From Streptomyces radiopugnans (GTDB lineage Bacteria > Actinomycetota > Actinomycetes > Streptomycetales > Streptomycetaceae), in assembly GCF_900110735.1 (NCBI RefSeq), contig NZ_FOET01000001.1, forward strand, positions 868,001 through 932,000: a stretch of 64,000 nt of DNA, written 5' to 3'. A model generated the notes under the pieces. It was given only the letters and a program-made list of their open reading frames with translations, was not told where the DNA came from and ran no database searches. Below, piece by piece: positions 31,476-41,208 of the stretch. A program made the translations under genes and the position numbers. Every line of letters begins with the position of its first letter. Position 1 is the first letter of the stretch.

Positions 31476-32931
31476 TCCCAAGGGCTTCCTGAACACCGAC
31501 CGCGAGGTCGCCCGGACCCGCCCCGTACCCGAGCGCGTCAAGGACTGGAACGAGGTCTACGTCCCCGGCTCCCTGCTGCCGATCATCGGCAAGCAGGCCG
31601 GCCGGTGCATGGACTGCGGCATCCCGTTCTGCCACAACGGCTGCCCGCTGGGCAACCTCATCCCCGAGTGGAACGACTACGCCTGGCGCGGGGACTGGCA
31701 GGCCGCCGGAGAGCGGCTGCACGCGACCAACAACTTCCCGGAGTTCACCGGGCGGCTGTGCCCGGCCCCCTGCGAGTCCGCCTGCGTACTGGGCATCAAC
31801 CAGCCCCCGGTGACCATCAAGAACGTCGAGGTCACCATCATCGACAAGGCGTGGGAGGCCGGCGGCGTCACCCCGCAGCCGCCCGAGCGCCTGTCGGGCA
31901 AGACCGTCGCCGTCATCGGCTCCGGCCCCGCGGGCCTGGCCGCCGCCCAGCAGCTCACCCGCGCCGGCCACACGGTCGCCGTCTACGAGCGCGCCGACCG
32001 CATCGGCGGGCTGCTGCGCTACGGCATCCCCGAGTTCAAGATGGAGAAGCGCCACATCAACCGCCGCATCGAGCAGATGCGCGCGGAGGGCACCAAGTTC
32101 CGCACCGGAGTGGAGATCGGCCGCGACATCGACGCCGCCGACCTGCGCAAGCGCTACGACGCCGTCGTCATCGCCGCCGGCTCCACCACCGCCCGCGACC
32201 TGCCCGTGCCCGGTCGCGAACTGCGCGGCATCCACCAGGCGATGGAGTACCTGCCCCTGGCCAACAAGGTCCAGGAAGGCGACTACGTCGCCCCGCCGAT
32301 CACCGCTGAGGGCAAGCACGTCGTCGTCATCGGCGGCGGCGACACCGGCGCCGACTGCGTCGGCACCGCCCACCGCCAGGGCGCGGCCTCCGTCACCCAG
32401 CTGGAGATCATGCCCCGGCCCAACGACGAGCGGGACCCGGTGAGCCAGCCCTGGCCCACCTTCCCCATGCTCTACAAGGTCACCTCCGCCCACGAGGAGG
32501 GCGGCGAGAGGATCTACTCCGTCTCCACCACCCACTTCGAGGGCGACGAGGACGGCAACGTCCAGGCCCTGCACCTGGTCGAGGTCGAGTTCAAGCAGGG
32601 CAGGCTCGAGCCCAAGCCGGGCACCGAGAAGCGCATCCCGGCCCAGCTCGTCACCCTGGCCATGGGCTTCACCGGCATCGACAGGACCAACGGCCTGGTC
32701 GAGCAGTTCGGCCTGGAACTGGACGAGCGCGGCAACGTCGCCCGCGACGCCGACTACGCCACCAACGTCGACGGCGTCTACGTCGCCGGCGACGCCGGCC
32801 GCGGCCAGTCCCTGATCGTGTGGGCCATCGCCGAAGGCCGCTCGGCGGCCAGGGCCGTGGACCGCTACCTGACCGGCACCAGCTCCCTGCCGGCCCCGAT
32901 CAGGCCGACCGACCGCGCACTGACCGTCTGA
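31468..32931 (+). CDS. gltD: Glutamate synthase, small (beta) subunit
   Basis: A 487-residue partner that passes electrons from NADPH to GltB. Two iron-sulfur cysteine groups occur at the N-terminus ([19 protein letters not shown] and [13 protein letters not shown]). The FAD site is [17 protein letters not shown], the NADPH site is [17 protein letters not shown], and the C-terminal FAD motif is [21 protein letters not shown]. The ATG overlaps the end of gltB, so the two are translationally coupled. Confidence 0.96.
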   Translation: MADPKGFLNTDREVARTRPVPERVKDWNEVYVPGSLLPIIGKQAGRCMDCGIPFCHNGCPLGNLIPEWNDYAWRGDWQAAGERLHATNNFPEFTGRLCPAPCESACVLGINQPPVTIKNVEVTIIDKAWEAGGVTPQPPERLSGKTVAVIGSGPAGLAAAQQLTRAGHTVAVYERADRIGGLLRYGIPEFKMEKRHINRRIEQMRAEGTKFRTGVEIGRDIDAADLRKRYDAVVIAAGSTTARDLPVPGRELRGIHQAMEYLPLANKVQEGDYVAPPITAEGKHVVVIGGGDTGADCVGTAHRQGAASVTQLEIMPRPNDERDPVSQPWPTFPMLYKVTSAHEEGGERIYSVSTTHFEGDEDGNVQALHLVEVEFKQGRLEPKPGTEKRIPAQLVTLAMGFTGIDRTNGLVEQFGLELDERGNVARDADYATNVDGVYVAGDAGRGQSLIVWAIAEGRSAARAVDRYLTGTSSLPAPIRPTDRALTV

Positions 32932-32943
32932 CGCACCCCGGCC

Positions 32944-32998
32944 GTCCGCGCGGTGCGGGCGGCAGGCCGCCTCGGACGGCCGCCCGCACCGCGCGGAC
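32944..32998. terminator. 20-bp perfect hairpin after gltBD
   Basis: Arms 32944-32963 and 32979-32998 are exact complements around a 15-base loop, 12 bp after the gltD stop. The converging F420/PPOX gene ends 66 bp further on, so it may stop both transcripts. Confidence 0.75.
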
Positions 32999-33064
32999 GC
33001 ACAGACCGCGGCGCCGACCCCCTCCCCGACCGGGGGCCGGCGCCGCGCCGCGTCCGCGGACGGG

Positions 33065-33535
33065 TCAGGACCCCTGGGCCAGCCGGGCCGGGAAACCGCC
33101 CGTGGCCACCGGACCCCAGCGCACCGGAGTGATCCGCAGCAGCGACTTGCCCTGCCGCACCATCGCCTCGCGGTACTCGTCCCAGTCCGGGTGCTCACCC
33201 GCGATCGCCCGGTAGTACTCCACCAGCGGCTCCACCGCCTCGGGCACGTCCAGCACCTCGGCGGTGCCGTCCACCTGCACCCACGGACCGTCGAAGTCCT
33301 CCGACAGCACGATCACGCTCACGGCCGGATCACGGCGGGCGTTGCGCGCCTTGGCGCGCTCGGGATACGTCGAGACCACGATCCGCCCCGCGCCGTCCAC
33401 CCCGCACGACACCGGCGACCCCTGCGGGGAGCCGTCGGCACGGCGGGTGAGCAGCACCGCCCGGTGGCGGGGGCGCACGAAGTCCAGCAGCTCGTCGAGA
33501 CCGACACGGGTGTTGGTGGCGATGGAAGGGCTCAT
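33065..33535 (-). CDS. PPOX-class F420-dependent oxidoreductase-like protein
   Basis: A 156-residue split-barrel flavin/F420-binding protein. The body RHRAVLLTRRADGSPQGSPV, GRIVVSTYPERAKARNARRDP, DGPWVQVDGTAEVLD and LVEYYRAI fits the TIGR03618-like PPOX family found in actinobacteria, where F420 is the usual cofactor. The C-terminal part, SLLRITPVRWGPVATGGFPAR, is also typical. Substrate unknown. It is divergent from the chorismate mutase gene. Confidence 0.85.
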   Translation of the reverse strand: MSPSIATNTRVGLDELLDFVRPRHRAVLLTRRADGSPQGSPVSCGVDGAGRIVVSTYPERAKARNARRDPAVSVIVLSEDFDGPWVQVDGTAEVLDVPEAVEPLVEYYRAIAGEHPDWDEYREAMVRQGKSLLRITPVRWGPVATGGFPARLAQGS

Positions 33536-33686
33536 GATCCGAGCCTATGCCGCCCCCGCCCGGGCGCCGCACCCAGCACGCCGCGGCCCGCCCACCGTCC
33601 CGCACGTCCCGCACCCCGCCCACCGTCGCCGTCCCGCCGGACCGGGATCGGGAGGGGAAGACCCCGAACGCATAGGGTCGGTGACC

Positions 33687-33992
33687 ATGACGAACAGCGA
33701 GATCGACCCGTCGGTGCAGGCAGAACTCGACCGGCTGCGCGACAGCATCGACAACATCGACGCCGCCGTGGTGCACATGCTCGCCGAACGCTTCAAGTGC
33801 ACCCAGCAGGTCGGCCGCCTCAAGGCCGAACACCGGCTGCCCCCCGCCGACCCCGCCCGCGAGGCCCAGCAGATCGCCCGGCTGCGCTCCCTCGCCGAGA
33901 ACGCCAAACTCGACCCGGCCTTCGCCGAGAAGCTCCTGAACTTCATCATCGCCGAGGTCATCCGCCACCACGAGACCATCGCCCGCTCCTGA
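33687..33992 (+). CDS. Chorismate mutase (AroQ class, stand-alone)
   Basis: A 101-residue all-helical enzyme that converts chorismate to prephenate for Phe/Tyr synthesis. The helix-1 segment LDRLRDSIDNIDAAVVHMLAERFKC carries the active-site Arg, and VGRLKAEHRLPPADPAREAQQ provides the Lys and second Arg of the AroQ site. No prephenate dehydratase or dehydrogenase domain is attached, and no signal peptide is present, so it is cytoplasmic. The ATG at 33687 was preferred over a GTG six bases upstream. Confidence 0.9.
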   Translation: MTNSEIDPSVQAELDRLRDSIDNIDAAVVHMLAERFKCTQQVGRLKAEHRLPPADPAREAQQIARLRSLAENAKLDPAFAEKLLNFIIAEVIRHHETIARS

Positions 33993-34103
33993 CGAGCCCC
34001 CGCCGCCCCGGCCGCACGGCCCCGGTCCCGCGGCCCCGCCCACCACCGGCCGGAGGGCACGGCGCGGGACACCCGGTGCGCCCCGCCCGGCCGATACGGC
34101 AGC

Positions 34104-36647
34104 ATGAGCGCCATGCCCGCACTGACCCGCGAAGAGGCGCGGAGCCGAGCCCGGCTCATCGACGTCCAGCACTACGCCATCGACCTCGACCTGACCCGGG
34201 GCGAGGAGGCCTTCGGCTCCGCCACCACCGTCCGCTTCACCACCCGCGAAGCGGGCGACACCTTCGTCGAGGTACGGCCCCGCACCCTCCACCGGGCCGT
34301 CCTCGACGGACACCGCCTCGACACCGCCTCCCTCGCCGACGGGCGCCTGCCGCTGACCGGGCTGAGCGCGGGCGAGCACGAACTGCGCATCGAGGCCGAC
34401 ATGGCCTACTCGCGCACCGGCGAGGGCATGCACCGCTTCACCGACCCCGCCGACGGCCGCACCTACCTCTACACCATGTGCTTCCAGACCGAGGCCCCCC
34501 GCGTCTTCGCAGCCTTCGACCAGCCCGACCTCAAGGCCCCCTTCACCGTCACCGCCACCGCACCCCAGGAGTGGACCGTCCTCGGCAACGGCACCGCCCG
34601 CCGCGTCGAAGGGCAGCCCGGCCGCTGGGAGTGCGCCCCCACCCCGCCACTGAGCACCTACTTCGTGGCACTGGCCGCCGGCCCCTGGCACTCGGTGCGC
34701 ACCGAGCACGCCGGCATCCCCTTCGGCCTCCACGTACGCCAGTCCCTGGGCAGCCACCTCGACGACGACGCGCAGGAACTGCTCGACATCACCCGCGCCT
34801 GCTTCGACCGCTACCACGAGATCTTCGACGAGCCCTACCCCTTCGACTCCTACGACCAGGCGTTCGTCCCCGAGTTCAACGCCGGCGCCATGGAGAACCC
34901 CGGACTGGTCACCTTCCGCGACGAGTACATTCACCGCTCCGCCGTCACCGACACCCAGCTCCAGAGCCGGGCCGTGACCATCGCCCACGAGATGGCCCAC
35001 ATGTGGTTCGGCGACCTGGTCACCCTGCGCTGGTGGGACGACATCTGGCTCAACGAGTCCTTCGCCGAGTACATGGGCTACCAGGTCGTCGCCGAGGCCA
35101 CCCGCTTCACCGGCACCTGGACCGAGTTCGCCGTCGACCGCAAGTCCTGGGGCTACGACGCCGACCAGCGCCCCTCCACCCACCCCGTCGCCCCCGAGCC
35201 CGAGGCGGTGCCCGACACCGCCACCGCCCTGCTCAACTTCGACGGCATCTCCTACGCCAAGGGCGCCTCCGCACTGCGCCAGCTGGTCACCTGGCTCGGC
35301 GAGAAACCCTTCCTCGCCGGAATCAACGACCACTTCGCCCGCCACCGGTTCGGCAACGCCACCCTCGCCGACCTCCTCGACTCCCTCGCCCGCGCCTCCG
35401 GCCGCGACGTCCACACCTGGGCCGAACGCTGGCTGCGCACCAGCGGCGCCGACACCCTCACCCCCCGCGTCACCACCGACACCACCCCCGGACGGGACGG
35501 CCGGCGCTGGCACCTGGAGATCGCCCACACCGGCAACCGCCCCCACCGCGTCACCGTCGGCCTGTACGACCTGGACGGCGGAACCGGAAACGAACGCCTG
35601 GCACCGCGCGAACCACTCACAGCCGACATCCCCGCCGACGGCGGCCGCACCCTCACCGCCGACGGCCCCCGCCCCGACCTCGTCCTCCTCAACGACCGCG
35701 ACCTCACCTACGCCAAGGTCCGCCTGGACACCGGCTCCTGGCACACCGTGCGACGCGCCCTGGCCCAACTGCCCGACCCGCTCACCCGCGCCACCGTCTG
35801 GAACGCGGCCCGCGACATGGTCCGCGACGGCCAACTGCCGCCCGCCGACTACCTGGACACCGCACGCGCCCACCTGCCCCACGAGAGGGACGACGCCGTC
35901 GTCGCCGGCGTACTGGACTTCGCCCGCCACGAGATCGCCGACCGCTACCTGCCGCCCGGGCAGCGCACCGCCGCCCTGGAGGCCCTCACCGACCTCGCCC
36001 TCACCCTGCTGGAACGCGAACCGGCCGGCGGCGGACGCGACGGGGGGATCCACCTGACCGCCGTACGTGCCGCCATCGACAGCGCCACCACCCCCGGCGG
36101 CCTCCACCACTGGTGGACCACCGGCACCCTCCCCGGCGGGCGCCCCCTCGACCACGAACTGCGCTGGCGGCTACTGCACCGCCTTGCCGTCCTCGGCGCC
36201 GTGAACACCTCCGACATCGGCGCCGCACTCGACGCCGACCCCAGTGCCACCGGCACCGAGGGCGCCGCACGCTGCCGCGCGGCCCTGCCCGACGCCACCG
36301 CCAAGGAAGCCGCCTGGCAGGCCCTGTTCGACGAGTCCGACACCCTCTCCAACTACCTGCTCAAAGCCACCTTCCAGGGCTTCTGGCACACAGAGCAGCA
36401 CGACCTGCTGCGCGACTACGTACCCCGCTACTTCGACCGGGCCCCCGCCCTCGCCGCCCGCCGCGGCCCCGCCATCGCCCAGGCACTGGGACGGCACGGC
36501 TTCCCCCGCCCCTTCACCGACGCCGACACCCTGGCCCTGGGGCAGCGGTGCCTGGCCGACGACCTGCTCACCCCCGCCCTGCGCCGCCCCCTCGCCGACG
36601 AACTCGACGACCTCGCCCGCGCCCTGCGCGTACGCGCGGCACACTGA
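34104..36647 (+). CDS. pepN: Aminopeptidase N (M1 family zinc metallopeptidase)
   Basis: An 847-residue cytoplasmic M1 aminopeptidase. The N-terminal beta-domain starts QHYAIDLDLTRGEEAFGS. Substrate recognition is by GAMEN (EFNAGAMENPGLVTFRDEY), the zinc site is HEMAHMWFGDL (HExxH) with the downstream Glu in LNESFAEYMGYQ, and the proton-donor Tyr region is FDGISYAKGASALRQL. The helical C-terminal ERAP1-like domain ends at residue 847. Length matches the Streptomyces enzyme. A second ATG three codons in is possible. It is followed by a strong palindrome. Confidence 0.95.
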   Translation: MSAMPALTREEARSRARLIDVQHYAIDLDLTRGEEAFGSATTVRFTTREAGDTFVEVRPRTLHRAVLDGHRLDTASLADGRLPLTGLSAGEHELRIEADMAYSRTGEGMHRFTDPADGRTYLYTMCFQTEAPRVFAAFDQPDLKAPFTVTATAPQEWTVLGNGTARRVEGQPGRWECAPTPPLSTYFVALAAGPWHSVRTEHAGIPFGLHVRQSLGSHLDDDAQELLDITRACFDRYHEIFDEPYPFDSYDQAFVPEFNAGAMENPGLVTFRDEYIHRSAVTDTQLQSRAVTIAHEMAHMWFGDLVTLRWWDDIWLNESFAEYMGYQVVAEATRFTGTWTEFAVDRKSWGYDADQRPSTHPVAPEPEAVPDTATALLNFDGISYAKGASALRQLVTWLGEKPFLAGINDHFARHRFGNATLADLLDSLARASGRDVHTWAERWLRTSGADTLTPRVTTDTTPGRDGRRWHLEIAHTGNRPHRVTVGLYDLDGGTGNERLAPREPLTADIPADGGRTLTADGPRPDLVLLNDRDLTYAKVRLDTGSWHTVRRALAQLPDPLTRATVWNAARDMVRDGQLPPADYLDTARAHLPHERDDAVVAGVLDFARHEIADRYLPPGQRTAALEALTDLALTLLEREPAGGGRDGGIHLTAVRAAIDSATTPGGLHHWWTTGTLPGGRPLDHELRWRLLHRLAVLGAVNTSDIGAALDADPSATGTEGAARCRAALPDATAKEAAWQALFDESDTLSNYLLKATFQGFWHTEQHDLLRDYVPRYFDRAPALAARRGPAIAQALGRHGFPRPFTDADTLALGQRCLADDLLTPALRRPLADELDDLARALRVRAAH

Positions 36648-36654
36648 CGCCCCG

Positions 36655-36692
36655 GGGTGCCGGGCCCCGTCCGCGGACGGGGCCCGGCACCC
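36655..36692 (+). terminator. 38-bp perfect palindrome after pepN
   Basis: The sequence is its own reverse complement with centre GTCCG|CGGAC between 36673 and 36674, starting 8 bp after the pepN stop. It would form a 17-bp stem with a four-base turn. It also lies 7 bp beyond the stop of the broken minus-strand gene that follows. Confidence 0.75.
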
Positions 36693-36698
36693 ACGCGC

Positions 36699-37344
36699 TC
36701 ACTGGTCGGCGCACGGATCGCTTCTCAGGAACTCATCGCGGTACGCGACGATGAACTTCTCCATGGCATCGGCATCTGGTACCCCGCCGTTCCTTGCCCT
36801 GGCCGTGAGGAAGATGTCCCGTCTCTCCCCTGTTCCGTGCATCGCACCACGGCCACCGCGTCTTCATCGGAGTACACGTAATTCCCGTCGGCGGATTTCC
36901 TGTCCGGGTCCGCGTAGGCTTGCCGGAGTGCGAAGCGCTCCGCTGACCAGCCGGGCTCCCACCATTCCCAAGCCATGATGAAGACGTTGTCTCCATCGAA
37001 TGAAATCTCGCAGGACCAGTCGGCCTCGTCGAAGTCCTTGGCGGCCGCCGTGTTGTAGTCGTGAACGGCGTCGGTGCGGGCATCGCTCATGATGCCCGCC
37101 ATCACGGCGCCGGGAGCGACCGCACTGCTCACCTTCTGCTCCAGGGACACCTCCGACTTGTCCTTTGTTTCGCCGGAGGTCCCGGGACAGCGCCAGCCGC
37201 TCCTTGTTCTCCTCGGCCTTGGCGGCCGTACCGGTGCGGGCGTCCTCCGCCGCCTCCGGGGCCGGCCTCGTTCGGCCGCGTTCCGGTACCGCTCCGCTCC
37301 GAGGCCTTCGCCACCGGAGCGGCCCACTGCTCGTCGAACGACAC
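36699..37344 (-). pseudogene. Frameshifted gene of unknown function (at least three frame changes)
   Basis: Read leftward from GTG 37342-37344, coding-like sequence moves between frames. It begins MSFDEQWAAPVAKASERSGT (frame closed at 37129). It continues in a second frame as APEAAEDARTGTAAKAEENK and ERLALSRDLRR, then in a third as DKSEVSLEQKVSSAV, EADWSCEISFDGDNVFIMAW and YADPDRKSADGNYVYSDEDA. It ends in a fourth stretch as RDIFLTARARNGGVPDADAM and EKFIVAYRDEFLRSDPCADQ with a TGA at 36699-36701. The span of 646 bp is not a multiple of three. Codon use is noticeably less GC-biased than in neighbouring genes, suggesting acquired DNA. True decay and sequencing error cannot be told apart here. 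Product not recognised. Confidence 0.65.
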
Positions 37345-37405
37345 ACGCCCTCCCCCGAGTCGGCGAATCCCCCGTGTCACCGGCCATAACAGTGCGGATT
37401 CAACG

Positions 37406-37433
37406 CGCGCGGGCGGTCCGGACCGCCCGCGCG
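37406..37433 (-). terminator. 28-bp perfect palindrome after the 5'-nucleotidase gene
   Basis: Centre TCC|GGA between 37419 and 37420, with 14-base exact arms. It lies 19 bp after the stop of the minus-strand nucleotidase gene and upstream of the frameshifted gene. Confidence 0.7.
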
Positions 37434-37452
37434 GAAAGCCGGCCACCGACCC

Positions 37453-39258
37453 TCAGAAGACCTGGACCCCCTCGCGCACCAGCCGCCAGTCCACCGAGGC
37501 GAACCGCGCCGGGTCGATCTCCCCGTTCTCCCGCACCCACGTGATGATCGTGTTGCGGATCTCCTCCGAGTTCGCCCACACCTGGCGGGCCGACGCCACA
37601 TGCGGGAAGTTCCCGCCCCCGTTCGCCCGGTAGTTGTTCACCGCCAGCACGAACCGGTCGCCGTCCGCCACCGCACGGCCCCCGAACGCCAGGCCCACGA
37701 TCCGCGCCCCCGGCTCCCGCGCGATGTCGATGTCGTACGAGACACCGCTCACCGCGTCGTAGTTGTAGTCCGGGATGCCGCCCGCGTTCGTCAGCTCCTC
37801 CCGGACCACCTCCGCGCCCGCCGGAACCGTCGCGTAGTAGCGCGCCGAGAACTCCAGGTACTCCCGCAACTGCGCGCCCGTGATCAGCCGCGCCTCCAGG
37901 GTGTTCTCGAACACGTACAGCCCCGCCACGTCCCGGATCGTCACCTCGCCCGCCGGGATCGCCGCCGTCCGCGAGAAGCACGCCGCCTGCGACAGCACCG
38001 GCAGCCCCGCGTGCTCCGTGCCCGCCAGCGCCTCGCGCACCGTCTCGGCCTGCACGAAGTTGACGAAGTCGATGACCGGGGTGTCCCGGTACGGCGCCTC
38101 GGCCGCCGACATCGCCTCCACCGAGGTCCCGACCACCTGGTTGACGTACGCCACGACCTCCGCGTGCTCGTCCCCCAGCAGCCGCGTGATCGCCGGATCC
38201 TCCTCCACCGTGCTCGAATCGAGCACCTCCGCCGAGACCGACTCCACCTCCCAGCGCCCCCGGTCCCACACCAGCTCGAAGTCGAAGACCGACAGCCGCT
38301 GCCCCCACTTCAGCGGCTCCGACAGCACCACCTCGCGCCCGGTCTCCGCGTTCACCACCCGGCGCTCGGCGATCTCGGCGTGCGCGTGGCCCACCAGGAT
38401 CGCGTCGATGCCCGGAACCCGCTCGGCCACCAGCGCCGCCGCGTTCTCCACATGCGGCAGCCGGTCCCCGTAGGAGGACGTGCCGCTGGTGCCCGAGTGC
38501 GCCGAGACGACCACCACGTCCGCGCCCATCGACCGCAGCCGGGGCACCCAGAACGCCGCCTGCTCCTCCAGACCGGGAAAGGTCATCTTCCCCTGCACAT
38601 GAGCCTTGTCCCAGACGGCGATCCCCGGGTTGGTCAGCCCCAGCACCGCCACCCTCACGTCCCGCCCGTGCGGTGTGCGCAGCCTCCCCATCCAGTACGG
38701 CGGGAAGGCGGGGCGGCCGGTTGCCGCGTCCAGCGCGTTGGCGCCCAGCAGCGGGAAGTCGCACTGCTCCTCGAACTTCCGCAGCAGCGGAATACCGTAG
38801 TTGAACTCGTGGTTGCCCAGCGCCGCCGCGTCGTAGCCGATGGCGTTCATCGCCTGCGCCATCGGATGCACCGGGCCGTTCCCACCGGTGATCGGATCGA
38901 CCTTGGCGTAGTAGTAGGACAGCTGGGTGCCCTGGATGGTGTCGCCCGCGTCGATCAGCAGGGTGCTGCCGCGGCCCCGCTCGGCGCGGATCCGGTTCAC
39001 CAGGGTCGATATCTTGGCGAGCCCGATGTCGTTGTGGCGGCTGTCGTCGTACTCGGCATCGGTGAAGTAGTCCCAGTTGAAGACGTTGCCGTGCAGATCC
39101 GTCGTCCCCAGCACGGTGAACGAGTGGCGCTTCGCCGCACCCCGCCGCCCTCGGCCGTCCTCCCGGGCCTCGGCGGGTGCCGCGGCCGCGCCCGCCAGGG
39201 CGACACCCGCCCCGGTCGCTGCGGTACGGCCCAGAAAGCCTCTGCGGTCGAGCGGCAT
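37453..39258 (-). CDS. Tat-exported 5'-nucleotidase / 2',3'-cyclic phosphodiesterase (UshA-type)
   Basis: A 601-residue secreted phosphoesterase. The start MPLDRRGFLGRTAATGAGVA holds a twin-arginine signal ending near APAEA. The metallophosphoesterase domain has LGTTDLHGN, LLIDAGDTIQGT, ALGNHEFNYG, VVVSAHSG and ILVGHAHAEI, binding two metals. The C-terminal 5'-nucleotidase domain has SQAACFSRTAAIPAGEVTIRD, VFENTLEARLITGAQLREYLE and AVNNYRANGGGNFP. It should release phosphate from extracellular nucleotides. The ATG at 39258 follows GAGGAG; the longer upstream frame lacks coding character. Confidence 0.92.
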   Translation of the reverse strand: MPLDRRGFLGRTAATGAGVALAGAAAAPAEAREDGRGRRGAAKRHSFTVLGTTDLHGNVFNWDYFTDAEYDDSRHNDIGLAKISTLVNRIRAERGRGSTLLIDAGDTIQGTQLSYYYAKVDPITGGNGPVHPMAQAMNAIGYDAAALGNHEFNYGIPLLRKFEEQCDFPLLGANALDAATGRPAFPPYWMGRLRTPHGRDVRVAVLGLTNPGIAVWDKAHVQGKMTFPGLEEQAAFWVPRLRSMGADVVVVSAHSGTSGTSSYGDRLPHVENAAALVAERVPGIDAILVGHAHAEIAERRVVNAETGREVVLSEPLKWGQRLSVFDFELVWDRGRWEVESVSAEVLDSSTVEEDPAITRLLGDEHAEVVAYVNQVVGTSVEAMSAAEAPYRDTPVIDFVNFVQAETVREALAGTEHAGLPVLSQAACFSRTAAIPAGEVTIRDVAGLYVFENTLEARLITGAQLREYLEFSARYYATVPAGAEVVREELTNAGGIPDYNYDAVSGVSYDIDIAREPGARIVGLAFGGRAVADGDRFVLAVNNYRANGGGNFPHVASARQVWANSEEIRNTIITWVRENGEIDPARFASVDWRLVREGVQVF

Positions 39259-39661
39259 GCTGCTGTTCTCCTCGCGATCGTGCGCCTCGCGCCTTCGGGC
39301 GGCGCGTACGGCCGCCTCCGTGGCGACGCGCGTAGACTCCGTCGCGGGCAGTGTCCCTGTCAACAGCGGGCGGGCGGGGCGGGTCCTTGGGCCGGCGCCG
39401 GCGGAGCCCGGAAGGGGCAGCGGAGGCGGGAAGCGGGGGAATGAGGCGTTCCGCGATTTCCGGGCGGTTGTCCGACGACTCCCGCGCAGCCGGGAAAGAA
39501 AGCCCGCAGCCGCCGTCATATGCCGCCGGAGAAAACGGGAATGCTCATCCGAGCGGCCTCGTGCCCATTTCACAAGTTGTTAACGGCCCTATATGGAACG
39601 GCCGTTGAACAGTTCCCTCTCCACAGTTCCCTACCGGCGGGTAAGTCGTAGGGTCGCCACC
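39259..39661. promoter_or_regulatory. 403-bp divergent region between the nucleotidase gene and pyk
   Basis: No gene is supported. On the nucleotidase side a TTGACA (minus strand, 39363-39358) is present without a well-spaced -10. On the pyk side there is an AT-richer patch (CACAAGTTGTTAACGG, then CTATATGG), the palindrome AACGGCCGTT, and ACAGTTCCCT twice within 26 bp. These are likely pyk promoter elements, but the exact start cannot be set by eye. Confidence 0.35.
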
Positions 39662-41095
39662 ATGCGCCGCGCGAAAATCGTCTGCACCCTGGGCCCCGCC
39701 ACCGACTCGTACGAGCAGATCAAAGCGCTCGTCGAAGCCGGGATGGACGTCGCCCGCCTCAACCTCAGCCACGGCGCCCACGCCGAGCACGAGGAGCGCT
39801 ACCACCGCGTGCGCCGGGCGTCCGAGGCGACCGGCCGCAGCGTCGGCATCCTCGCCGACCTTCAAGGCCCGAAGATCCGGCTCGGACGATTCCGCGAAGG
39901 CCCCGTACTCCTCGAACGCGGCGAGGAGTTCACCATCACCACCGAGGACGTCGAGGGCGACCGCGAACAGTGCGGCACCACCTACGAGGGACTCGCCGAC
40001 GACGTCACACCCGGCGAACTCGTCCTCGTCGACGACGGCCGCGTCGCCCTGAAGGTCACCGCCGTCGACGGCTCCCGCATCCGCACCGAGGTCACCGAGG
40101 GCGGCATGGTCTCCGACCACAAGGGCCTCAACCTCCCCGGCGTCGCCGTCTCCGTACCCGCCCTCTCCGACAAGGACGTCGACGACCTGCGCTGGGCACT
40201 GCGCACCGGCGTGGACGTCATAGCCCTCTCCTTCGTCCGCAGCGCACGCGACATAGCCGACGTCCACCGCGTCATGAAGGAGGAGGGCCGCCACCTCCCC
40301 GTCATCGCCAAGATCGAGAAACCCCAGGCGGTGGAGAACCTCGCCGAGATCGTCGCCGCCTTCGACGGCCTCATGGTCGCCCGCGGCGACCTCGGCGTCG
40401 AGATGCCCCTGGAGACCGTCCCCCTGGTGCAGAAACGCGCCGTCGCCCTCGCCCGGCGCAACGCCAAGCCGGTCATCGTCGCCACCCAGATGCTCGACTC
40501 GATGATCGACTCCTCCCGGCCCACCCGCGCCGAGGCCTCCGACGTCGCCAACGCCGTCATGGACGGCACCGACGCCGTGATGCTCTCCGGCGAGACCAGC
40601 GTCGGCAAGTACCCGGTCGAGACGGTCAGGACCATGGGCCGCATCGTCGCCGCGGCCGAGGAGGACATGCTCTCCCAGGGCCTCCGCCCCCTCACCGAGA
40701 GCGCCAAGCCCCGCACCCAGGGCGGCGCCGTGGCCCGCGCCGCGGCCGAGATGGGCGACTTCCTCGGAGCCAAGTTCCTCGTCGCCTTCACCCAGTCCGG
40801 CGACACCGTCCGCCGCCTGTCCCGCTACCGCTCACCGGTCCCCGTCCTCGCCTTCACCCCCGACCCGGCCACCCGCGCCCAGCTCAACCTCACCTGGGGC
40901 GTGGAGACCTTCCTCGGGCCCACCGCGCGCAGCACCGACGAGATGGTGGAGCAGGTCGACCGGCGGCTGCTGGAGATGGGGCGCTGCGAGAGGGGCGACA
41001 AGGTGATCATCACCGCCGGCTCGCCGCCCGGCGTCCCCGGTACCACCAACATGGTCCGCGTCCACCGCATCGGCGAGGAGCACCCCGTCCGCTGA
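39662..41095 (+). CDS. pyk: Pyruvate kinase
   Basis: A 477-residue glycolytic enzyme that makes ATP and pyruvate from PEP. It starts MRRAKIVCTLGPATDSYEQI, the conserved N-terminus. Catalytic and metal regions are LNLSHGAHAEH, LADLQGPKIRLG, the Lys/Glu region VIAKIEKPQAVENL, MVARGDLGVEMPLE, and TRAEASDVANAVMDGTDAVM with LSGETSVGKYP. The C-terminal domain ends GVPGTTNMVRVHRIG. The longer upstream frame from 39593 adds non-homologous residues and was not used. Confidence 0.95.
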   Translation: MRRAKIVCTLGPATDSYEQIKALVEAGMDVARLNLSHGAHAEHEERYHRVRRASEATGRSVGILADLQGPKIRLGRFREGPVLLERGEEFTITTEDVEGDREQCGTTYEGLADDVTPGELVLVDDGRVALKVTAVDGSRIRTEVTEGGMVSDHKGLNLPGVAVSVPALSDKDVDDLRWALRTGVDVIALSFVRSARDIADVHRVMKEEGRHLPVIAKIEKPQAVENLAEIVAAFDGLMVARGDLGVEMPLETVPLVQKRAVALARRNAKPVIVATQMLDSMIDSSRPTRAEASDVANAVMDGTDAVMLSGETSVGKYPVETVRTMGRIVAAAEEDMLSQGLRPLTESAKPRTQGGAVARAAAEMGDFLGAKFLVAFTQSGDTVRRLSRYRSPVPVLAFTPDPATRAQLNLTWGVETFLGPTARSTDEMVEQVDRRLLEMGRCERGDKVIITAGSPPGVPGTTNMVRVHRIGEEHPVR

Positions 41096-41133
41096 CCCGG
41101 CCCCGTACGGCCCGACCGGCAGCCCCGTGAACC

Positions 41134-41180
41134 GGGAAGCCCCGGCCGCCGCCCCGCGCCAGCGGCGGCCGGGGCTTCCC
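41134..41180. terminator. 18-bp hairpin after pyk
   Basis: GGGAAGCCCCGGCCGCCG (41134-41151) and its exact complement (41163-41180) flank an 11-base loop, 39 bp after the pyk stop. The converging LAGLIDADG-like gene ends 29 bp further on. Confidence 0.75.
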
Positions 41181-41208
41181 CCGTCCCCGCGCACCCGCCC
41201 GCCCCCCT

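Noticed and set aside
26505..31541. 1678-codon open frame on the minus strand opposite gltB
   Set aside because: It is an antisense shadow of gltB, produced by strong third-position GC bias. Its translation is low-complexity Gly/Val/Asp/Leu, and gltB has full family motifs on the plus strand.
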